Positions 34,865 to 44,612 are shown, counted from the first letter of the stretch. The stretch: DNA of 64,000 bases from Agrobacterium tumefaciens (GCF_009649785.1 NZ_WJOK01000006.1:124001-188000); one strand, 5' to 3'. Notes: generated from the sequence alone by a model not told the origin. Numbers and translations are program-made.

Positions 34865-36136
34865 ATGAATAGTCATTGGAAAATGCAAACCACGGCCTGC
34901 GCGCTGGCCCTTATCGGCTCGTTTGCGCTGGCAGGGGCAGCGGCGGCACAGGATGCGGTCAAGCTGCGCATGACGATCTGGAGTGCCAACGAGGCGCATC
35001 TAAAGCTGTTCAACGACATCGCAGCCGGCTTCAAAAAGGACCATCCGAATGTCAGCGTGACCTATGAGTCCCTGCCTTTCGACACCTATACCACTGCGCT
35101 CACGACCCAGATTGCGGGCGGCAATGCGCCTGACATGGCCTGGATTTTTGAGACCTCGGCCTATGATTTCGTCAAATCAGGCGCGCTCTATCCGCTCACC
35201 GACACGCTGAAGGCCGCTCAGGGTTACAATCTCGACGAAGTCAGCGCCGGGGCCACGGAACGCTGGTCGCAGGACGGAAAGCTCTTCGCCTATCCGTTCT
35301 CGACCTCGCCCTTTGCGGTCTTCGTCAACAATGATCTCATCAAGGCCGCAGGTGCAAAGACGCCGGCGGAGATGATCGCTGCCGGCGAATGGACCTGGGA
35401 AAACGCCATCGCGACCGCCTCGGCGGTCTCGAAATCCGGCAAGGGCGGGCTTGTCGTCCGCGACTTCAATTACCAGAGCTGGCAATATCTGACCTCCGTG
35501 TGGAACGGCTGGGGCGCATCGCCCTGGAGCGCGGATGGTGCAACCTGCACCATGTCGGAAAAGCCGATGGCGGATGCGGTGTCGTTCATCCATGACGCCA
35601 TCTTCAGCAAGAAGGCCATGCCCGGCCCCGGCGAGACGGTCGATTTCTTTGCCGGAAATGCCGCGATGACCATTACCCAGATCAGCCGGGCCTCGCTTTT
35701 GCCGAAGGACAAGCCTTTCGGCTGGGACCTCGTGCCGCTGCCAAAGGGACCTGCCGGTGAATACGCGCTTATCGGACAGGCCGGCATCGGCGTCATGCAG
35801 TCCGGAAAGAATGCGCAGACGGCGGCCGAATTCGTTGCTTACATGACCAATCCGGACAATTCGGCAAAGCTCAGCCAGTTCTTCCCCTCGGCACGCAAGT
35901 CGCTGCTGAATGCGGAGGTGTTGAAAAAAACCAATCCGCTGCTCAGCCAGGAACAGATCGAAAAGGTCGTCATATCAGGCATCGCCACGGGCAAGGTCAT
36001 GCCCGGCCACACCGGCTTTGCCCAGATACAGCAGATCGTGCGCTCAAACCTTGATGCGGTCTGGCGGCCGGAGGCCGATGTCGCGGGAGCGCTTCAAAAA
36101 ATCTGCGGCCAGATCGCGCCGCTCCTGAAGCGCTGA
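34865..36136 (+). CDS. Sugar ABC transporter substrate-binding protein
   Basis: A 423-aa periplasmic binding protein of family 1 (maltose/UgpB type). The signal peptide runs from 1 to about 30 (M-N-S-H-W-K-M-Q ..., cleavage near A-A-A-Q). Body signature: T-I-W-S-A-N-E near residues 40-46 and Q-I-A-G-G-N-A-P-D-M-A near 80-90. ATG at 34865 is chosen because a GGAGGAGG site lies upstream. It delivers the sugar to the two permeases encoded directly downstream. Confidence 0.88.
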   Translation: MNSHWKMQTTACALALIGSFALAGAAAAQDAVKLRMTIWSANEAHLKLFNDIAAGFKKDHPNVSVTYESLPFDTYTTALTTQIAGGNAPDMAWIFETSAYDFVKSGALYPLTDTLKAAQGYNLDEVSAGATERWSQDGKLFAYPFSTSPFAVFVNNDLIKAAGAKTPAEMIAAGEWTWENAIATASAVSKSGKGGLVVRDFNYQSWQYLTSVWNGWGASPWSADGATCTMSEKPMADAVSFIHDAIFSKKAMPGPGETVDFFAGNAAMTITQISRASLLPKDKPFGWDLVPLPKGPAGEYALIGQAGIGVMQSGKNAQTAAEFVAYMTNPDNSAKLSQFFPSARKSLLNAEVLKKTNPLLSQEQIEKVVISGIATGKVMPGHTGFAQIQQIVRSNLDAVWRPEADVAGALQKICGQIAPLLKR

Positions 36137-36146
36137 GGAGAAAGCC

Positions 36147-37079
36147 ATGGCTGTCGCGCAGGAGATTACCCGTCCCCGGCATCGCCCGGTATCGGCGTTC
36201 TGGACCATCGCGCGGCGCGACAGTCTTGCTGGCTTTCTGTTCATCGCCCCGCAACTGATCGGGATCATCATCTTCGTGCTGATCCCGCTCGGGCTGGTGT
36301 TCTGGTATTCGCTGCATGAGTGGAACGTGCTCGCCAATACCTTTACCTATACCGGTGCGCAGAACTACCGGATGCTCATCGAAGACGGCAATCTTCTGGA
36401 GGTGCTGGGCGCGACCGGGATATTCTCAGCCGGCCTCGTCGTGTTCAACCTGTCGCTGGCGCTGCTGCTTGCCGTGCTGCTCAACCAGAAGCTTGCCGGC
36501 ATTGCGATATTCAGAACGCTGTTCTTCTCGCCCGTCGTCGTGTCTCTGGTTGCCTGGACGATCGTCTGGGGTTTCCTGCTGCAGAAGAACGGCGGCATCA
36601 ACGGCATGTTGCTGATGGTCGGCATCGAAGGCCCCAACTGGCTGCGCGAGGAGACGACAGCGATGATTTCGGTCATCGTCGTACAGGTCTTCAAGAATGT
36701 CGGGCTCAACATGATCCTGTTCCTGGCGGCACTTCAGGGCGTGCCGAAGGAACTCTACGAGGCCGCCCGCATCGACGGCGCGCCAGCCTTCAAACAGTTC
36801 CGTCGCATCACCCTGCCGCTGATCAGCCCGACGATCCTGTTGACCTCGATCATCACCATTGTCGGCTCGTTACAGGTTTTTGCTCAGATCGCTGTTTTGA
36901 CCCAGGGCGGGCCGGGTCTGTCGACCACGGTGCTGGTCTACTACCTCTATCAGCAGGCCTTCCAGTTCCATTTCTTCGGTTACGGCTCGACGCTGTCCAT
37001 CCTGCTGTTTCTGATCGTTGCCGTGCTGACCTTTGCCCAGTGGCAGATGCGCAAGAGGATCGTCTTTTATGAAAGCTGA
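36147..37079 (+). CDS. Sugar ABC transporter permease, MalF/UgpA type
   Basis: A 310-aa inner-membrane protein with about six transmembrane helices. It carries the permease EAA loop E-A-A-R-I-D-G-A near residues 208-215, followed by F-R-R-I-T-L-P-L-I-S-P, which docks on the ATPase. It starts 10 nt after the binding-protein gene and overlaps the second permease gene by 11 nt. Length and topology are typical. Confidence 0.9.
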   Translation: MAVAQEITRPRHRPVSAFWTIARRDSLAGFLFIAPQLIGIIIFVLIPLGLVFWYSLHEWNVLANTFTYTGAQNYRMLIEDGNLLEVLGATGIFSAGLVVFNLSLALLLAVLLNQKLAGIAIFRTLFFSPVVVSLVAWTIVWGFLLQKNGGINGMLLMVGIEGPNWLREETTAMISVIVVQVFKNVGLNMILFLAALQGVPKELYEAARIDGAPAFKQFRRITLPLISPTILLTSIITIVGSLQVFAQIAVLTQGGPGLSTTVLVYYLYQQAFQFHFFGYGSTLSILLFLIVAVLTFAQWQMRKRIVFYES

Positions 37080-37911
37080 CCTTTCCCCCCGCATGCAGGT
37101 GGCGCTCTACGGGTTGCTGTGCGTGCTGCTTATCCCCTTCGTCTTTCCAACCTGGTGGATGGTTACCTCCTCCATCAAGCCCATAAGCGACATCTTCGCC
37201 TTCCCACCGCAGCTCATCCCGCAGAGCCACGACTGGACGACCTATGCGAAGGTGTTCGAGTTGCAGCCCTTCGTGCGGCAATATTGGAACTCCGCCTACA
37301 TTGCCGCTGTGGTGACGATCGGTACGATGATCATCTCCTCAATGGCAGGCTATGCCTTCGCACGGATCCGGTTTCCGGGCGCCAATGTGATCTTCATGAT
37401 CGTGCTGCTTGGCCTGCTGATCCCGTCCGAAGTGACGATCGTGCCGCTCTTCCAGATGTTCCTGAAGGCAGGCATGGTCAACACCCACTGGCCGCTGATC
37501 CTCGTGCCGGTTTTCGGGGCGCCAAGCGTGTTTGCCACCTTCGTCATGCGGCAGTTTTTTGTGACGCTGCCGGGAGAGCTGGAGGAGGCCGCACGCGTCG
37601 ACGGTCTTGGACGTTTCAAGATATTTCGCAAGATTGCCTTGCCCCTGGCGAAGCCGGCGCTTGCTTCGGTCGCGATCTTTACGTTCCTGCATTCCTGGAA
37701 CCTGTTCCTCGAACCCATCGTCTTTCTCTCCAGCGCCGAGATGTTCACGCTGCCGCAGGCGCTGACGCAATATACTGACGCCTATGGCGGGCCGATGTGG
37801 AACATCCAGCTTGCCGCAGCGACGCTGACTGCGCTGCCCGTGCTCATCGTCTTCGTGATTGCCCAGAAGCAGTTTGTCGAAGGCCTCGCCCATACCGGCC
37901 TCAAGGGCTGA
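37069..37911 (+). CDS. Sugar ABC transporter permease, MalG/UgpE type
   Basis: A 280-aa permease with about six helices; EAA loop E-E-A-A-R-V-D-G-L-G near residues 173-182. ATG at 37069 lies inside the end of the upstream permease gene, giving an 11-nt overlap. It pairs with that permease as a heterodimeric channel. Confidence 0.9.
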   Translation: MKADLSPRMQVALYGLLCVLLIPFVFPTWWMVTSSIKPISDIFAFPPQLIPQSHDWTTYAKVFELQPFVRQYWNSAYIAAVVTIGTMIISSMAGYAFARIRFPGANVIFMIVLLGLLIPSEVTIVPLFQMFLKAGMVNTHWPLILVPVFGAPSVFATFVMRQFFVTLPGELEEAARVDGLGRFKIFRKIALPLAKPALASVAIFTFLHSWNLFLEPIVFLSSAEMFTLPQALTQYTDAYGGPMWNIQLAAATLTALPVLIVFVIAQKQFVEGLAHTGLKG

Positions 37912-37929
37912 AGAACCGGAAACCGATTG

Positions 37930-38982
37930 ATGGCTCACGTTACTCTCTCCGACATCCGCAAAAGCTATGGCGCGGTCAAAACCATTCACGGCATCGATCT
38001 CGCCATTAAGGACGGCGAGTTTGTTGTGCTTGTCGGGCCTTCCGGCTGCGGCAAGTCGACCCTGTTGCGGATGATAGCCGGTCTCGAAACGATTACCGGC
38101 GGAGAGCTCAGGATCGGTGAACGGGTCGTCAACGATCTCGATCCCAAGGACCGCGATATTGCCATGGTGTTCCAGTCCTATGCCCTATATCCGCATATGA
38201 CGGTGGCCAGCAATATGGGCTTTTCGCTAGAGCACCGCGGCTCGAGCAAGCAGGAAATTGCTGAAAAGGTGAACTGGGCAGCGGATATTCTTGGCCTTGC
38301 GCAGCTGCTCGACCGTTATCCGCGCCAGCTTTCCGGCGGCCAGCGCCAGCGCGTTGCGATGGGCCGCGCCATTGTGCGCAATCCGCAGGTGTTCCTGTTC
38401 GATGAGCCCCTGTCAAACCTTGATGCGAAGTTGCGCGTCGTCATGCGCGGCGAGATCAAGGCACTGCACCAGAAGCTGAAGACCACCACGATCTATGTGA
38501 CGCACGACCAGGTCGAGGCGATGACGATGGCCGACAGGGTCGTGGTTCTCAATGGCGGCAGGGTCGAGCAGATCGGCACGCCGCTCGAACTTTACGACCG
38601 CCCGGCAAATCAGTTCGTTGCGGGCTTCATCGGTTCGCCATCGATGAACTTCCTGACCGGCGCGATAACTGAAAGAGGTTTTGAAACCGCAGGTATCGTG
38701 TTGCCCTTGCCAGTTTCCGCGGCCGGCTTTGCCGGCAAACAGGCCGTTTACGGCATCCGCCCGGAACACTTCCTGCTTGATGCCGGCGGCGTGCCTGCCG
38801 AGATAATACTGGTTGAACCATTAGGATCGGAAACGCAGGTCACCATGAAACTCGGCGATACCAAGGTACTCGGCGTCTTTCGGGAACGCATAGGGCAGGC
38901 AGTCGGCGACAGCATCATGGTCTCGCCGACACTTAACTGCGTCCATCTGTTTTCGAGTGAAGACGGAGCACGGCTGAACTGA
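37930..38982 (+). CDS. Sugar ABC transporter ATP-binding protein, UgpC/MalK type
   Basis: A 350-aa ATPase. Walker [10 protein letters not shown] near residue 39, signature L-S-G-G-Q-R-Q-R near 135, Walker [13 protein letters not shown] near 155 and H-loop Y-V-T-H-D-Q. Residues about 240-350 form the regulatory MalK-type C-terminal domain. It ends the LacI-controlled operon; a small hairpin at 39029-39053 lies before the converging Dpp operon. ATG at 37930 is chosen over the TTG one codon upstream. Confidence 0.92.
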   Translation: MAHVTLSDIRKSYGAVKTIHGIDLAIKDGEFVVLVGPSGCGKSTLLRMIAGLETITGGELRIGERVVNDLDPKDRDIAMVFQSYALYPHMTVASNMGFSLEHRGSSKQEIAEKVNWAADILGLAQLLDRYPRQLSGGQRQRVAMGRAIVRNPQVFLFDEPLSNLDAKLRVVMRGEIKALHQKLKTTTIYVTHDQVEAMTMADRVVVLNGGRVEQIGTPLELYDRPANQFVAGFIGSPSMNFLTGAITERGFETAGIVLPLPVSAAGFAGKQAVYGIRPEHFLLDAGGVPAEIILVEPLGSETQVTMKLGDTKVLGVFRERIGQAVGDSIMVSPTLNCVHLFSSEDGARLN

Positions 38983-39028
38983 TCACGGGGCCATCTGCCT
39001 CTTGCGCGGCCCGAAAGATCAGATACTA

Positions 39029-39053
39029 GACTGCCAGGGAAAACCTCGCAGTC
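39029..39053. terminator. Hairpin between convergent transporter operons
   Basis: GACTGC (39029-39034) pairs with GCAGTC (39048-39053), with an inner AGG/CCT extension. No T-run is present, so function as a terminator is weakly supported. Confidence 0.35.
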
Positions 39054-39086
39054 CAGCTGTTCCCATGGCTCACCCCATGACGGCTT

Positions 39087-39824
39087 TCAAAGAAAGCTGC
39101 TCTCGAAGAGCTCGCCTGAATAGGCCGCGTGGGTGATGCCCGCTTCAAGATCGGCCTTGGTCAACTCATCGACAAAAACACCATTCTGCATGACCAGAAC
39201 GCGGTCGCACATATGGGCTATAACCGACAGGTCGTGGCTGACGAGAACGAAGGTGAGGTTCTGCTCGTCGCGCTGATCGGCCAGCAGGTTCAGGATTTCC
39301 GCCTGAATGGAGACGTCGAGAGCGGATGTCGGCTCGTCGAGAAGCAGGATCGGCGGCTTGAGGATAAGCGCGCGGGCGATCGCAACACGCTGACGCTGGC
39401 CTCCGGACAGTTCGTGCGGGAAGCGCTCGGCAAAATGCGCGGGCAGGCCAACCTGCTGCAGCGCGGCCGGAACCTTCGACCAGCCGTCACCGAGCCCCAT
39501 GGAGCGGATCGGTTCGGCAAGAGCCCGGCCGATGCGGTGGCGTGGGTGCAGGGAACCATAGGGGTCCTGGAACACCATCTGCGCCAGCTTCAGCTCGTCG
39601 CGGCTACGGACTTTGCCCACAGGCTTGCCTTCGAAAGAGATCGATCCGGTCCAGCCGGATTCCAGGCCGGCAAGCGATCGCAGCAATGTCGACTTGCCGC
39701 AACCGCTTTCGCCAACGATGCCGAGTGTCTCGCCTCGGTTGACCCGAAAGCTGACGTCGCGCACGACGTGATTGCGGTTTTCCTTCGTGCCGTAGACGAC
39801 ATCCAGCTTGTCTACCGTGATCAT
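39087..39824 (-). CDS. Oligopeptide/nickel-type ABC transporter ATP-binding protein (DppF-like)
   Basis: A 245-aa ATPase: Walker A G-E-S-G-C-G-K-S-T near residue 38, signature L-S-G-G-Q-R-Q-R near 142 and Walker B L-L-L-D-E-P-T-S-A-L-D near 163. It is shorter than usual DppF (about 330 aa) because the C-terminal substrate-specificity extension is missing; it ends about 25 residues after the final strand. The ATG at 39824 overlaps the stop of the preceding DppD-like gene (ATGA). A longer upstream frame has no family resemblance. Last gene of the minus-strand importer operon. Confidence 0.85.
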   Translation of the reverse strand: MITVDKLDVVYGTKENRNHVVRDVSFRVNRGETLGIVGESGCGKSTLLRSLAGLESGWTGSISFEGKPVGKVRSRDELKLAQMVFQDPYGSLHPRHRIGRALAEPIRSMGLGDGWSKVPAALQQVGLPAHFAERFPHELSGGQRQRVAIARALILKPPILLLDEPTSALDVSIQAEILNLLADQRDEQNLTFVLVSHDLSVIAHMCDRVLVMQNGVFVDELTKADLEAGITHAAYSGELFESSFL

Positions 39825-40666
39825 CGCATCACCTCCGCATCGATTGCCTGGCGATCCAGCACCTTGAGGCGCCGGACCGGATTGCGGGGATCGGGCATGG
39901 CCGCGATCAGGCCCCGTGTATAGGGGTGTTGCGCATCTTCGAGCTTGGAAAGCGTCTCCACGACGCGTCCGCCATACATGACCAGCACGCGTTCGCAAAA
40001 GGCCGCGACCATGCGGATATCGTGACTGATGAGGATGAGGCCCGAATTGTTTTCGCGCACCATCTCGTCCAGAAGCAGAAGGACATCCTTGCGGACGCTG
40101 ACATCGAGTGCTGAGGTCGGTTCGTCGGCGATGACCAGCTTGGGTTTGGCAAGCAGCATCATGGCGATCATCACGCGCTGTCCCATGCCGCCTGAGATCT
40201 GGTGGGGATAAAGCCCCATCACGCGGTCAGGATCGTTGATGCGCACGCGCAGCAGCATGTCGCGCGCGGCATTTCTGGCGGCCTTGCCCTTGAGGGCCAG
40301 ATGCAGCTCGGCCGCTTCCGCCACCTGCTTTCCGATCGGCAGGACCGGATTGAGGGAATAACGCGGGTCCTGCATGATGAGCGCCATCTCGCTGCCGCGG
40401 ATCGCACCCATCTGGCGCTCGGATTTTTCAAGCAGGGGTTCGGAGAGGAAATCCATCCGTTCTGCCGTCACCGTGGCGCTCTTGGGCAGAAGGCGCATGG
40501 CGGCACGGCCGGTCGTGGACTTTCCGGACCCGGATTCGCCGACGATACCGACACGCTCGCGTCCGACGTCGAAGTTGACATTGGAGACGGCGGGGATGGC
40601 GTTGCGGCCAAAGCGAACGTTAAGATCGCGGACCGAAAGAATGGGAGAGCTATCAGGAACGGGCAT
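39821..40666 (-). CDS. Oligopeptide/nickel-type ABC transporter ATP-binding protein (DppD-like)
   Basis: A 281-aa ATPase with Walker A G-E-S-G-S-G-K-S-T near residue 42, the family-typical M-Q-D-P-R-Y-S-L-N-P Q-loop near 93, signature I-S-G-G-M-G-Q-R near 152 and Walker B L-V-I-A-D-E-P-T-S-A-L-D near 173. The signature has M-G in place of the usual Q-R-Q pair seen in many relatives, a variant known in this branch. ATG at 40666 is preferred over an upstream start inside the permease gene. Overlaps the permease gene by 14 nt and DppF by 4 nt. Confidence 0.87.
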   Translation of the reverse strand: MPVPDSSPILSVRDLNVRFGRNAIPAVSNVNFDVGRERVGIVGESGSGKSTTGRAAMRLLPKSATVTAERMDFLSEPLLEKSERQMGAIRGSEMALIMQDPRYSLNPVLPIGKQVAEAAELHLALKGKAARNAARDMLLRVRINDPDRVMGLYPHQISGGMGQRVMIAMMLLAKPKLVIADEPTSALDVSVRKDVLLLLDEMVRENNSGLILISHDIRMVAAFCERVLVMYGGRVVETLSKLEDAQHPYTRGLIAAMPDPRNPVRRLKVLDRQAIDAEVMR

Positions 40667-41552
40667 GACGCGGATCCAGTAGGTCGCGCAGCGTATCGCC
40701 AGCGATGTTGAAGGCAAGGCTCGTCAAAAGGATCGCGATGCCGGGCATGACGGCGACCCACCAGTAATCGAGCATGAATTTACGGCCGCTGGAAATCATC
40801 GCCCCCCATTCAGGAAGCGGCGGCTGAGCGCCAAGACCGAGGAAGCCAAGCGAGGCGGCCGTCAGGATGATACCGGCCATATTCAATGTCAGTCTGACGA
40901 TGACCGAGGGAATGCACATCGGAGCGATATAAAGAAACAGGATGCGCATCGGCGAGGCCCCGTAGAGGCGTGCGGCCGCAACATAGTCGGTGTTGCGCAC
41001 GACCAGCGCTTCGGCCCGCGCCAGACGCGCGATGGGCGGCCAGGCGGTCAGCGAGATCGCGATGATTGCGGTGCCGAGACCGGCTCCCATTGCAGCAGCA
41101 AAGGCAAGTGCCAGAACGAGCGAAGGGAAGGAAAGGACAATATCGGTCGCGCGCATCAGAATGGCGTCGGTTCTGCCGCCGAAGAAACCGGCCATGACAC
41201 CGATTGCAAGGCCGATAGGGCCGACGATGACCGAGACCGACAAGACGGTCTGGATCGTGATGCGGGTGCCATAGACGAGGCGGCTGAAAATGTCTCGGCC
41301 AAATTCGTCGGTTCCCGCCAGATGCGCCCAGCTGGGAGGCTGAAGCGCATTGTCGAGCACCTGGCGCACCGGATCATATGGCGCAATCAGGGGAGCGAAA
41401 ATGGCAACCACGACCAGAATGGCGAGAATGGCAAAGCCGAACATTCCAAGTGGCTCGTCGCCAAGCTTCCGCAGCGTCCGCGCCGTCGTTGTGGATATCC
41501 GAGACAACGCGCTGCGGCTCCGCACGGGAGTGTTCTGAGTTATATCGGTCAT
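40653..41552 (-). CDS. Oligopeptide/nickel-type ABC transporter permease (DppC-like)
   Basis: A 299-aa permease. The N-terminal cytoplasmic tail (about 30 residues) is followed by a helix and the DppC pattern A-P-Y-D-P, then H-L-A-G-T-D-E-F-G-R-D-I-F-S-R near residues 80-96. Five further helices follow, with a conserved loop A-R-L-Y-G-A-S near 197. It pairs with the DppB-like permease and overlaps its gene by 4 nt. Confidence 0.9.
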   Translation of the reverse strand: MTDITQNTPVRSRSALSRISTTTARTLRKLGDEPLGMFGFAILAILVVVAIFAPLIAPYDPVRQVLDNALQPPSWAHLAGTDEFGRDIFSRLVYGTRITIQTVLSVSVIVGPIGLAIGVMAGFFGGRTDAILMRATDIVLSFPSLVLALAFAAAMGAGLGTAIIAISLTAWPPIARLARAEALVVRNTDYVAAARLYGASPMRILFLYIAPMCIPSVIVRLTLNMAGIILTAASLGFLGLGAQPPLPEWGAMISSGRKFMLDYWWVAVMPGIAILLTSLAFNIAGDTLRDLLDPRHARS

Positions 41553-42577
41553 CGAGCGACCTCCCGTGTCCGCGGGTCAAGCGTGGTGTAGGCCACGTCT
41601 GCGAGGAAGTTGAGCATCATGAAGATGAAGCCGATGACGATCGTGGCTGCGAGGATCGCATTCATGTCACCGATAAGCAGTGCATTCGTCATGTATTGTC
41701 CGATGCCGGGCCAGGAAAAGACGATTTCGGTCACAACGGCGCCTTCCAGCAGGTTGCCATAGGAGATGGCGAGAACGGTGATCAGCTGAACCGCGATATT
41801 CGGCAGTACATGGCGGGTTACGGTGCGCGCCGGGCTGACGCCTTTCGCACGCGCCGCAATCACGTAATCCTGGCTAAGCTGTTCGAGGGTGAAGGCGCGG
41901 GTCATGCGGGTAATGTAGGCCATTGCCATATAGGCAAGGATGATCGCCGGCAGCATGATATGCGCGAGCGCATTCCAGAAAATCTCTGTCTCACCTGCGA
42001 GAAGAGTGTCGACCAGCATCAGCCCTGTTCTCGGCTCCACGAGGCCTTCGTAAAAGACGTCCACGCGACCGGGCCCGGCGACAAGGTTGAGATTCGCATA
42101 AAAAATCACGAGCCCGACGATACCGAACCAGAATACGGGTATCGAATGCCCCACCAGCGCAAAGACACGTGCGAACTTGTCGATGAACGTGTCGCGAAAC
42201 AGGGCCGCGGAGAGACCGAGCGGGACGCCGATGACGGTGGAGATGATGATTGCCAGCGTTGCAAGCTCAAGCGTCGCCGGGAAGGCTTGCGCCAGGTCCC
42301 GCGTTACCGGGTTTCCGGTCAGAATAGCTATACCGAAATCGCCGTGCAGCAGGCCGCGGAGATAGATGAAAAACTGCTGGTAGAGAGGGAGATCAAGCCC
42401 AAGCCGAGCCCGCATGGCTTCATAGGCCTTGGGATCTGCAAGCTCACCGACGATTGCCCCGACCGGATCGGTCGGCATCACCCGGCCAATGATGAAGGTG
42501 ATGCAGAGCAGGATGAAGAGGCTGACGACAAGTTGCAGGAAGCGATGTCCAAGCCCGCGCAATGAAATTTCAGTCAT
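41549..42577 (-). CDS. Oligopeptide/nickel-type ABC transporter permease (DppB-like)
   Basis: A 342-aa permease with six helices. Typical DppB elements are the N-terminal helix followed by F-I-I-G-R-V-M-P-T-D-P near residue 35, R-A-F-T-L-E-Q-L-S-Q-D-Y-V near 215, A-R-A-K-G-V-S near 230, and F-S-W-P-G-I-G near 285. First gene of the minus-strand operon, divergent from the GntR gene. ATG at 42577 is chosen; GTG at 42595 would add six residues. Confidence 0.9.
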   Translation of the reverse strand: MTEISLRGLGHRFLQLVVSLFILLCITFIIGRVMPTDPVGAIVGELADPKAYEAMRARLGLDLPLYQQFFIYLRGLLHGDFGIAILTGNPVTRDLAQAFPATLELATLAIIISTVIGVPLGLSAALFRDTFIDKFARVFALVGHSIPVFWFGIVGLVIFYANLNLVAGPGRVDVFYEGLVEPRTGLMLVDTLLAGETEIFWNALAHIMLPAIILAYMAMAYITRMTRAFTLEQLSQDYVIAARAKGVSPARTVTRHVLPNIAVQLITVLAISYGNLLEGAVVTEIVFSWPGIGQYMTNALLIGDMNAILAATIVIGFIFMMLNFLADVAYTTLDPRTREVAR

Positions 42578-42711
42578 CGCAAATCGCACTTCCACGAGAA
42601 AACGCTGTCAGCGATGCCACTTTTTGAACGGCTCGCCGCAGACGAGCAATTCTACCCTGCAAAAACTTTTGATGGTACTTCATCCCAACTCCTCCCTGAG
42701 CTAACATGAAA

Positions 42712-42743
42712 ACATATGACGTAACGCCACGTCATCATATGAG
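42712..42743. promoter_or_regulatory. Candidate GntR operator in the divergent promoter region
   Basis: GTCATCATATGA at 42731-42742, and a related ACATATGACGT at 42712-42722, form an imperfect inverted repeat between the DppB-like gene and the GntR gene. The exact reverse complement of GTCATCATATGA recurs at 43528-43539, just before the UxuA-like gene. Confidence 0.6.
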
Positions 42744-42782
42744 TAACGAAGGGATTCGTTTTCTGCAAGAGGGAAGAGTGGC

Positions 42783-43496
42783 ATGATGGGCGATAGGGAA
42801 AAGCCGCGGGAGCGGCGGGCACAACAGATCATCGATAATCTCAGTGCAGAAATTCGCAGTGGAAAACTGAAGAACGGCGATCAGCTTCCCACGGAACCGC
42901 AGCTTGAGCGCACCTACGGCGTGAGCCGCACAGTGGTTCGCGAGGCGATCGCGGATCTGCGCTCTTCCGGCTATGTCATTCCCATCCATGGCAAGGGCGT
43001 GTTCGTCAGCAATGTCAGCGAGTGGGCGGGTGTGAAGCTGACGCAATCCGAAGTTGGCACAATTGCAGAAACGCTGGAAATGCTTGAGTTTCGGCTCGCA
43101 ACCGAAGGCGAAGCAGCGGCAATTGCCGCCTATCGCCGCACAGCCCAGCAGGAAGCGGCGATTTCCGCAGCCCATCGGAAAATGGGCCGGGCCATCGATG
43201 CGGGCGAAAGCACCGTCAGTGCCGATTACGAGTTTCACACGGCCATTGCGATAGCGACCAACAACCGGTTCTATCTCGAGGCACTGCGCCAGTTCGGGTC
43301 ACGCTCGATACCGCGCGGTCAGTTTCCAACCCTGCCGGAGACGGGCGACGCGGATTATCTGCGCAAAGTGCAGGCCGAGCATGAGGCAATCCTGCGCGCC
43401 ATCGTAGAGCAGGATCCGGATGCCGCGCGGAAAGCCATGCGCGATCATATGCTTGCGAGCCAGCGTCGATACAGGTTGCTTTCCGAGGCGCAATAG
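42783..43496 (+). CDS. GntR-family transcriptional regulator (FadR/FCD subfamily)
   Basis: A 237-aa regulator. Winged helix residues about 12-75 (G-D-Q-L-P-T-E-P-Q-L-E-R-T-Y-G-V-S-R-T-V-V-R-E-A-I split over 37-57) and an all-helical FCD effector domain in residues 90-225 with metal-ligand type His residues (F-H-T-A-I-A, M-R-D-H-M-L). Such regulators sense uronates, lactate or related acids. Its position between a Dpp-type importer and a UxuA-like enzyme suggests a hexuronate-pathway intermediate as effector. Two ATG codons are adjacent; the first is used. Confidence 0.9.
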   Translation: MMGDREKPRERRAQQIIDNLSAEIRSGKLKNGDQLPTEPQLERTYGVSRTVVREAIADLRSSGYVIPIHGKGVFVSNVSEWAGVKLTQSEVGTIAETLEMLEFRLATEGEAAAIAAYRRTAQQEAAISAAHRKMGRAIDAGESTVSADYEFHTAIAIATNNRFYLEALRQFGSRSIPRGQFPTLPETGDADYLRKVQAEHEAILRAIVEQDPDAARKAMRDHMLASQRRYRLLSEAQ

Positions 43497-43526
43497 CATC
43501 TCGACACTCATCTTATTTCGTGCGAT

Positions 43527-43539
43527 GTCATATGATGAC
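43527..43539. promoter_or_regulatory. Second candidate GntR operator, before the UxuA-like gene
   Basis: GTCATATGATGAC (43527-43539) is the reverse complement of GTCATCATATGAC, matching 12 of 13 bases of the site at 42731-42743. It lies 25 bp before the UxuA-like start. Confidence 0.6.
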
Positions 43540-43563
43540 TAGCATGGAGTGAGGAGAGAATCG

Positions 43564-44544
43564 ATGTATGTCGGCACCCAGGTGACAGCGCGCGATGACG
43601 AGGATTTCAAGGTTTGGGCGCAGCTTGGCGTCAAGAATATCAACGCCGATCCGCCTGGTGCACCCGCAAGCTGGACCTTTGAGGATTTTGAGCGCCACCG
43701 TGACAAGGTCGAGAGCTTTGGCCTCGTGCTCGACATGGTGCAATTGCCGTTGCCATCAAGGCCGATCGAACAGGCATCGTTTCCCGATATCCTGCTTGCC
43801 GGGCCAGAACGCGACCGGCAGATCGATGCCGTCTGCAGAATGATTGAGGATATCGCCAGGGCCGGCATCCCGGCGGCGAAATACAACCTCAATCTCATCG
43901 GCATCCCGCGCACTGAAATGGAGCGTGGGCGTGGTGGTTCGCTTAATGAAGCCTGGCGATGGGACAAGGCGGACCATGACGCGGCTCCGGGCCTTGCCGG
44001 TGTTCTATCAGAGGACGAAAACTGGGAACGCATCGACTATTTCCTCGAACGCGTGGTGCCGGTTGCCGAAAGCAACAAGGTCCGGCTCGCCTGCCATCCG
44101 CATGACCCCTACACCCCGCCCGGCTACAAGGGTGTCACCCGGGTGCTCGGCACAGTCGAGGGCCTGAAGAAATTCGTGCAGATGCGGGAAAGCCCTTATC
44201 ACGGACTGAATTTCTGCCAGGGATCGATCGGCGAGATGCTCGACAATCCGCGCGAGGAGATCGACGAGATCATCCGCTGGTTTGGCAGCCGCGACAAGAT
44301 ATTCAATGTCCATTTCCGCAACATCAGCGGCGGCAAGCTGTCGTTCATGGAAACGTTTCCCGACGAGGGTGACATGGACATGGTCCGTTCGCTGAAGCTC
44401 TACCATGAACTCGGCTATCGCTATATGATCATGCCCGATCATGTGCCGACGATTGCGGGCCGCGATCCCGTCGGTGTCGCCTTTGCGTTTTGCTACGGCT
44501 ACATCGCCGCGCTCATCGAGGCGCTTAATAACAACCATCTTTGA
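43564..44544 (+). CDS. Mannonate dehydratase family protein (UxuA-like)
   Basis: A 326-aa TIM-barrel protein of the UxuA family. Metal and active-site segments seen are A-K-Y-N-L-N near residue 104, C-H-P-H-D-P near 176, F-C-Q-G-S-I-G-E-M near 218, H-F-R-N-I near 252 and M-P-D-H-V-P near 298. UxuA removes water from D-mannonate to give 2-keto-3-deoxygluconate in glucuronate breakdown. It is shorter than E. coli UxuA (about 394 aa), so the exact substrate may differ. ATG at 43564 follows a GAGGAG ribosome site. Divergent from the Dpp-type importer and followed by its probable binding protein. Confidence 0.85.
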   Translation: MYVGTQVTARDDEDFKVWAQLGVKNINADPPGAPASWTFEDFERHRDKVESFGLVLDMVQLPLPSRPIEQASFPDILLAGPERDRQIDAVCRMIEDIARAGIPAAKYNLNLIGIPRTEMERGRGGSLNEAWRWDKADHDAAPGLAGVLSEDENWERIDYFLERVVPVAESNKVRLACHPHDPYTPPGYKGVTRVLGTVEGLKKFVQMRESPYHGLNFCQGSIGEMLDNPREEIDEIIRWFGSRDKIFNVHFRNISGGKLSFMETFPDEGDMDMVRSLKLYHELGYRYMIMPDHVPTIAGRDPVGVAFAFCYGYIAALIEALNNNHL

Positions 44545-44612
44545 CTGTTTCAGGCCGGTTGGCGCACGTGGCGCTGCCGGCTTGCAATTACCGATCTGTA
44601 GGAGGAGCAGGT

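Noticed and set aside
41378-42565. 395-codon open frame on the plus strand
   Set aside because: Antisense to the DppC- and DppB-like permease genes, and it runs across their boundary.
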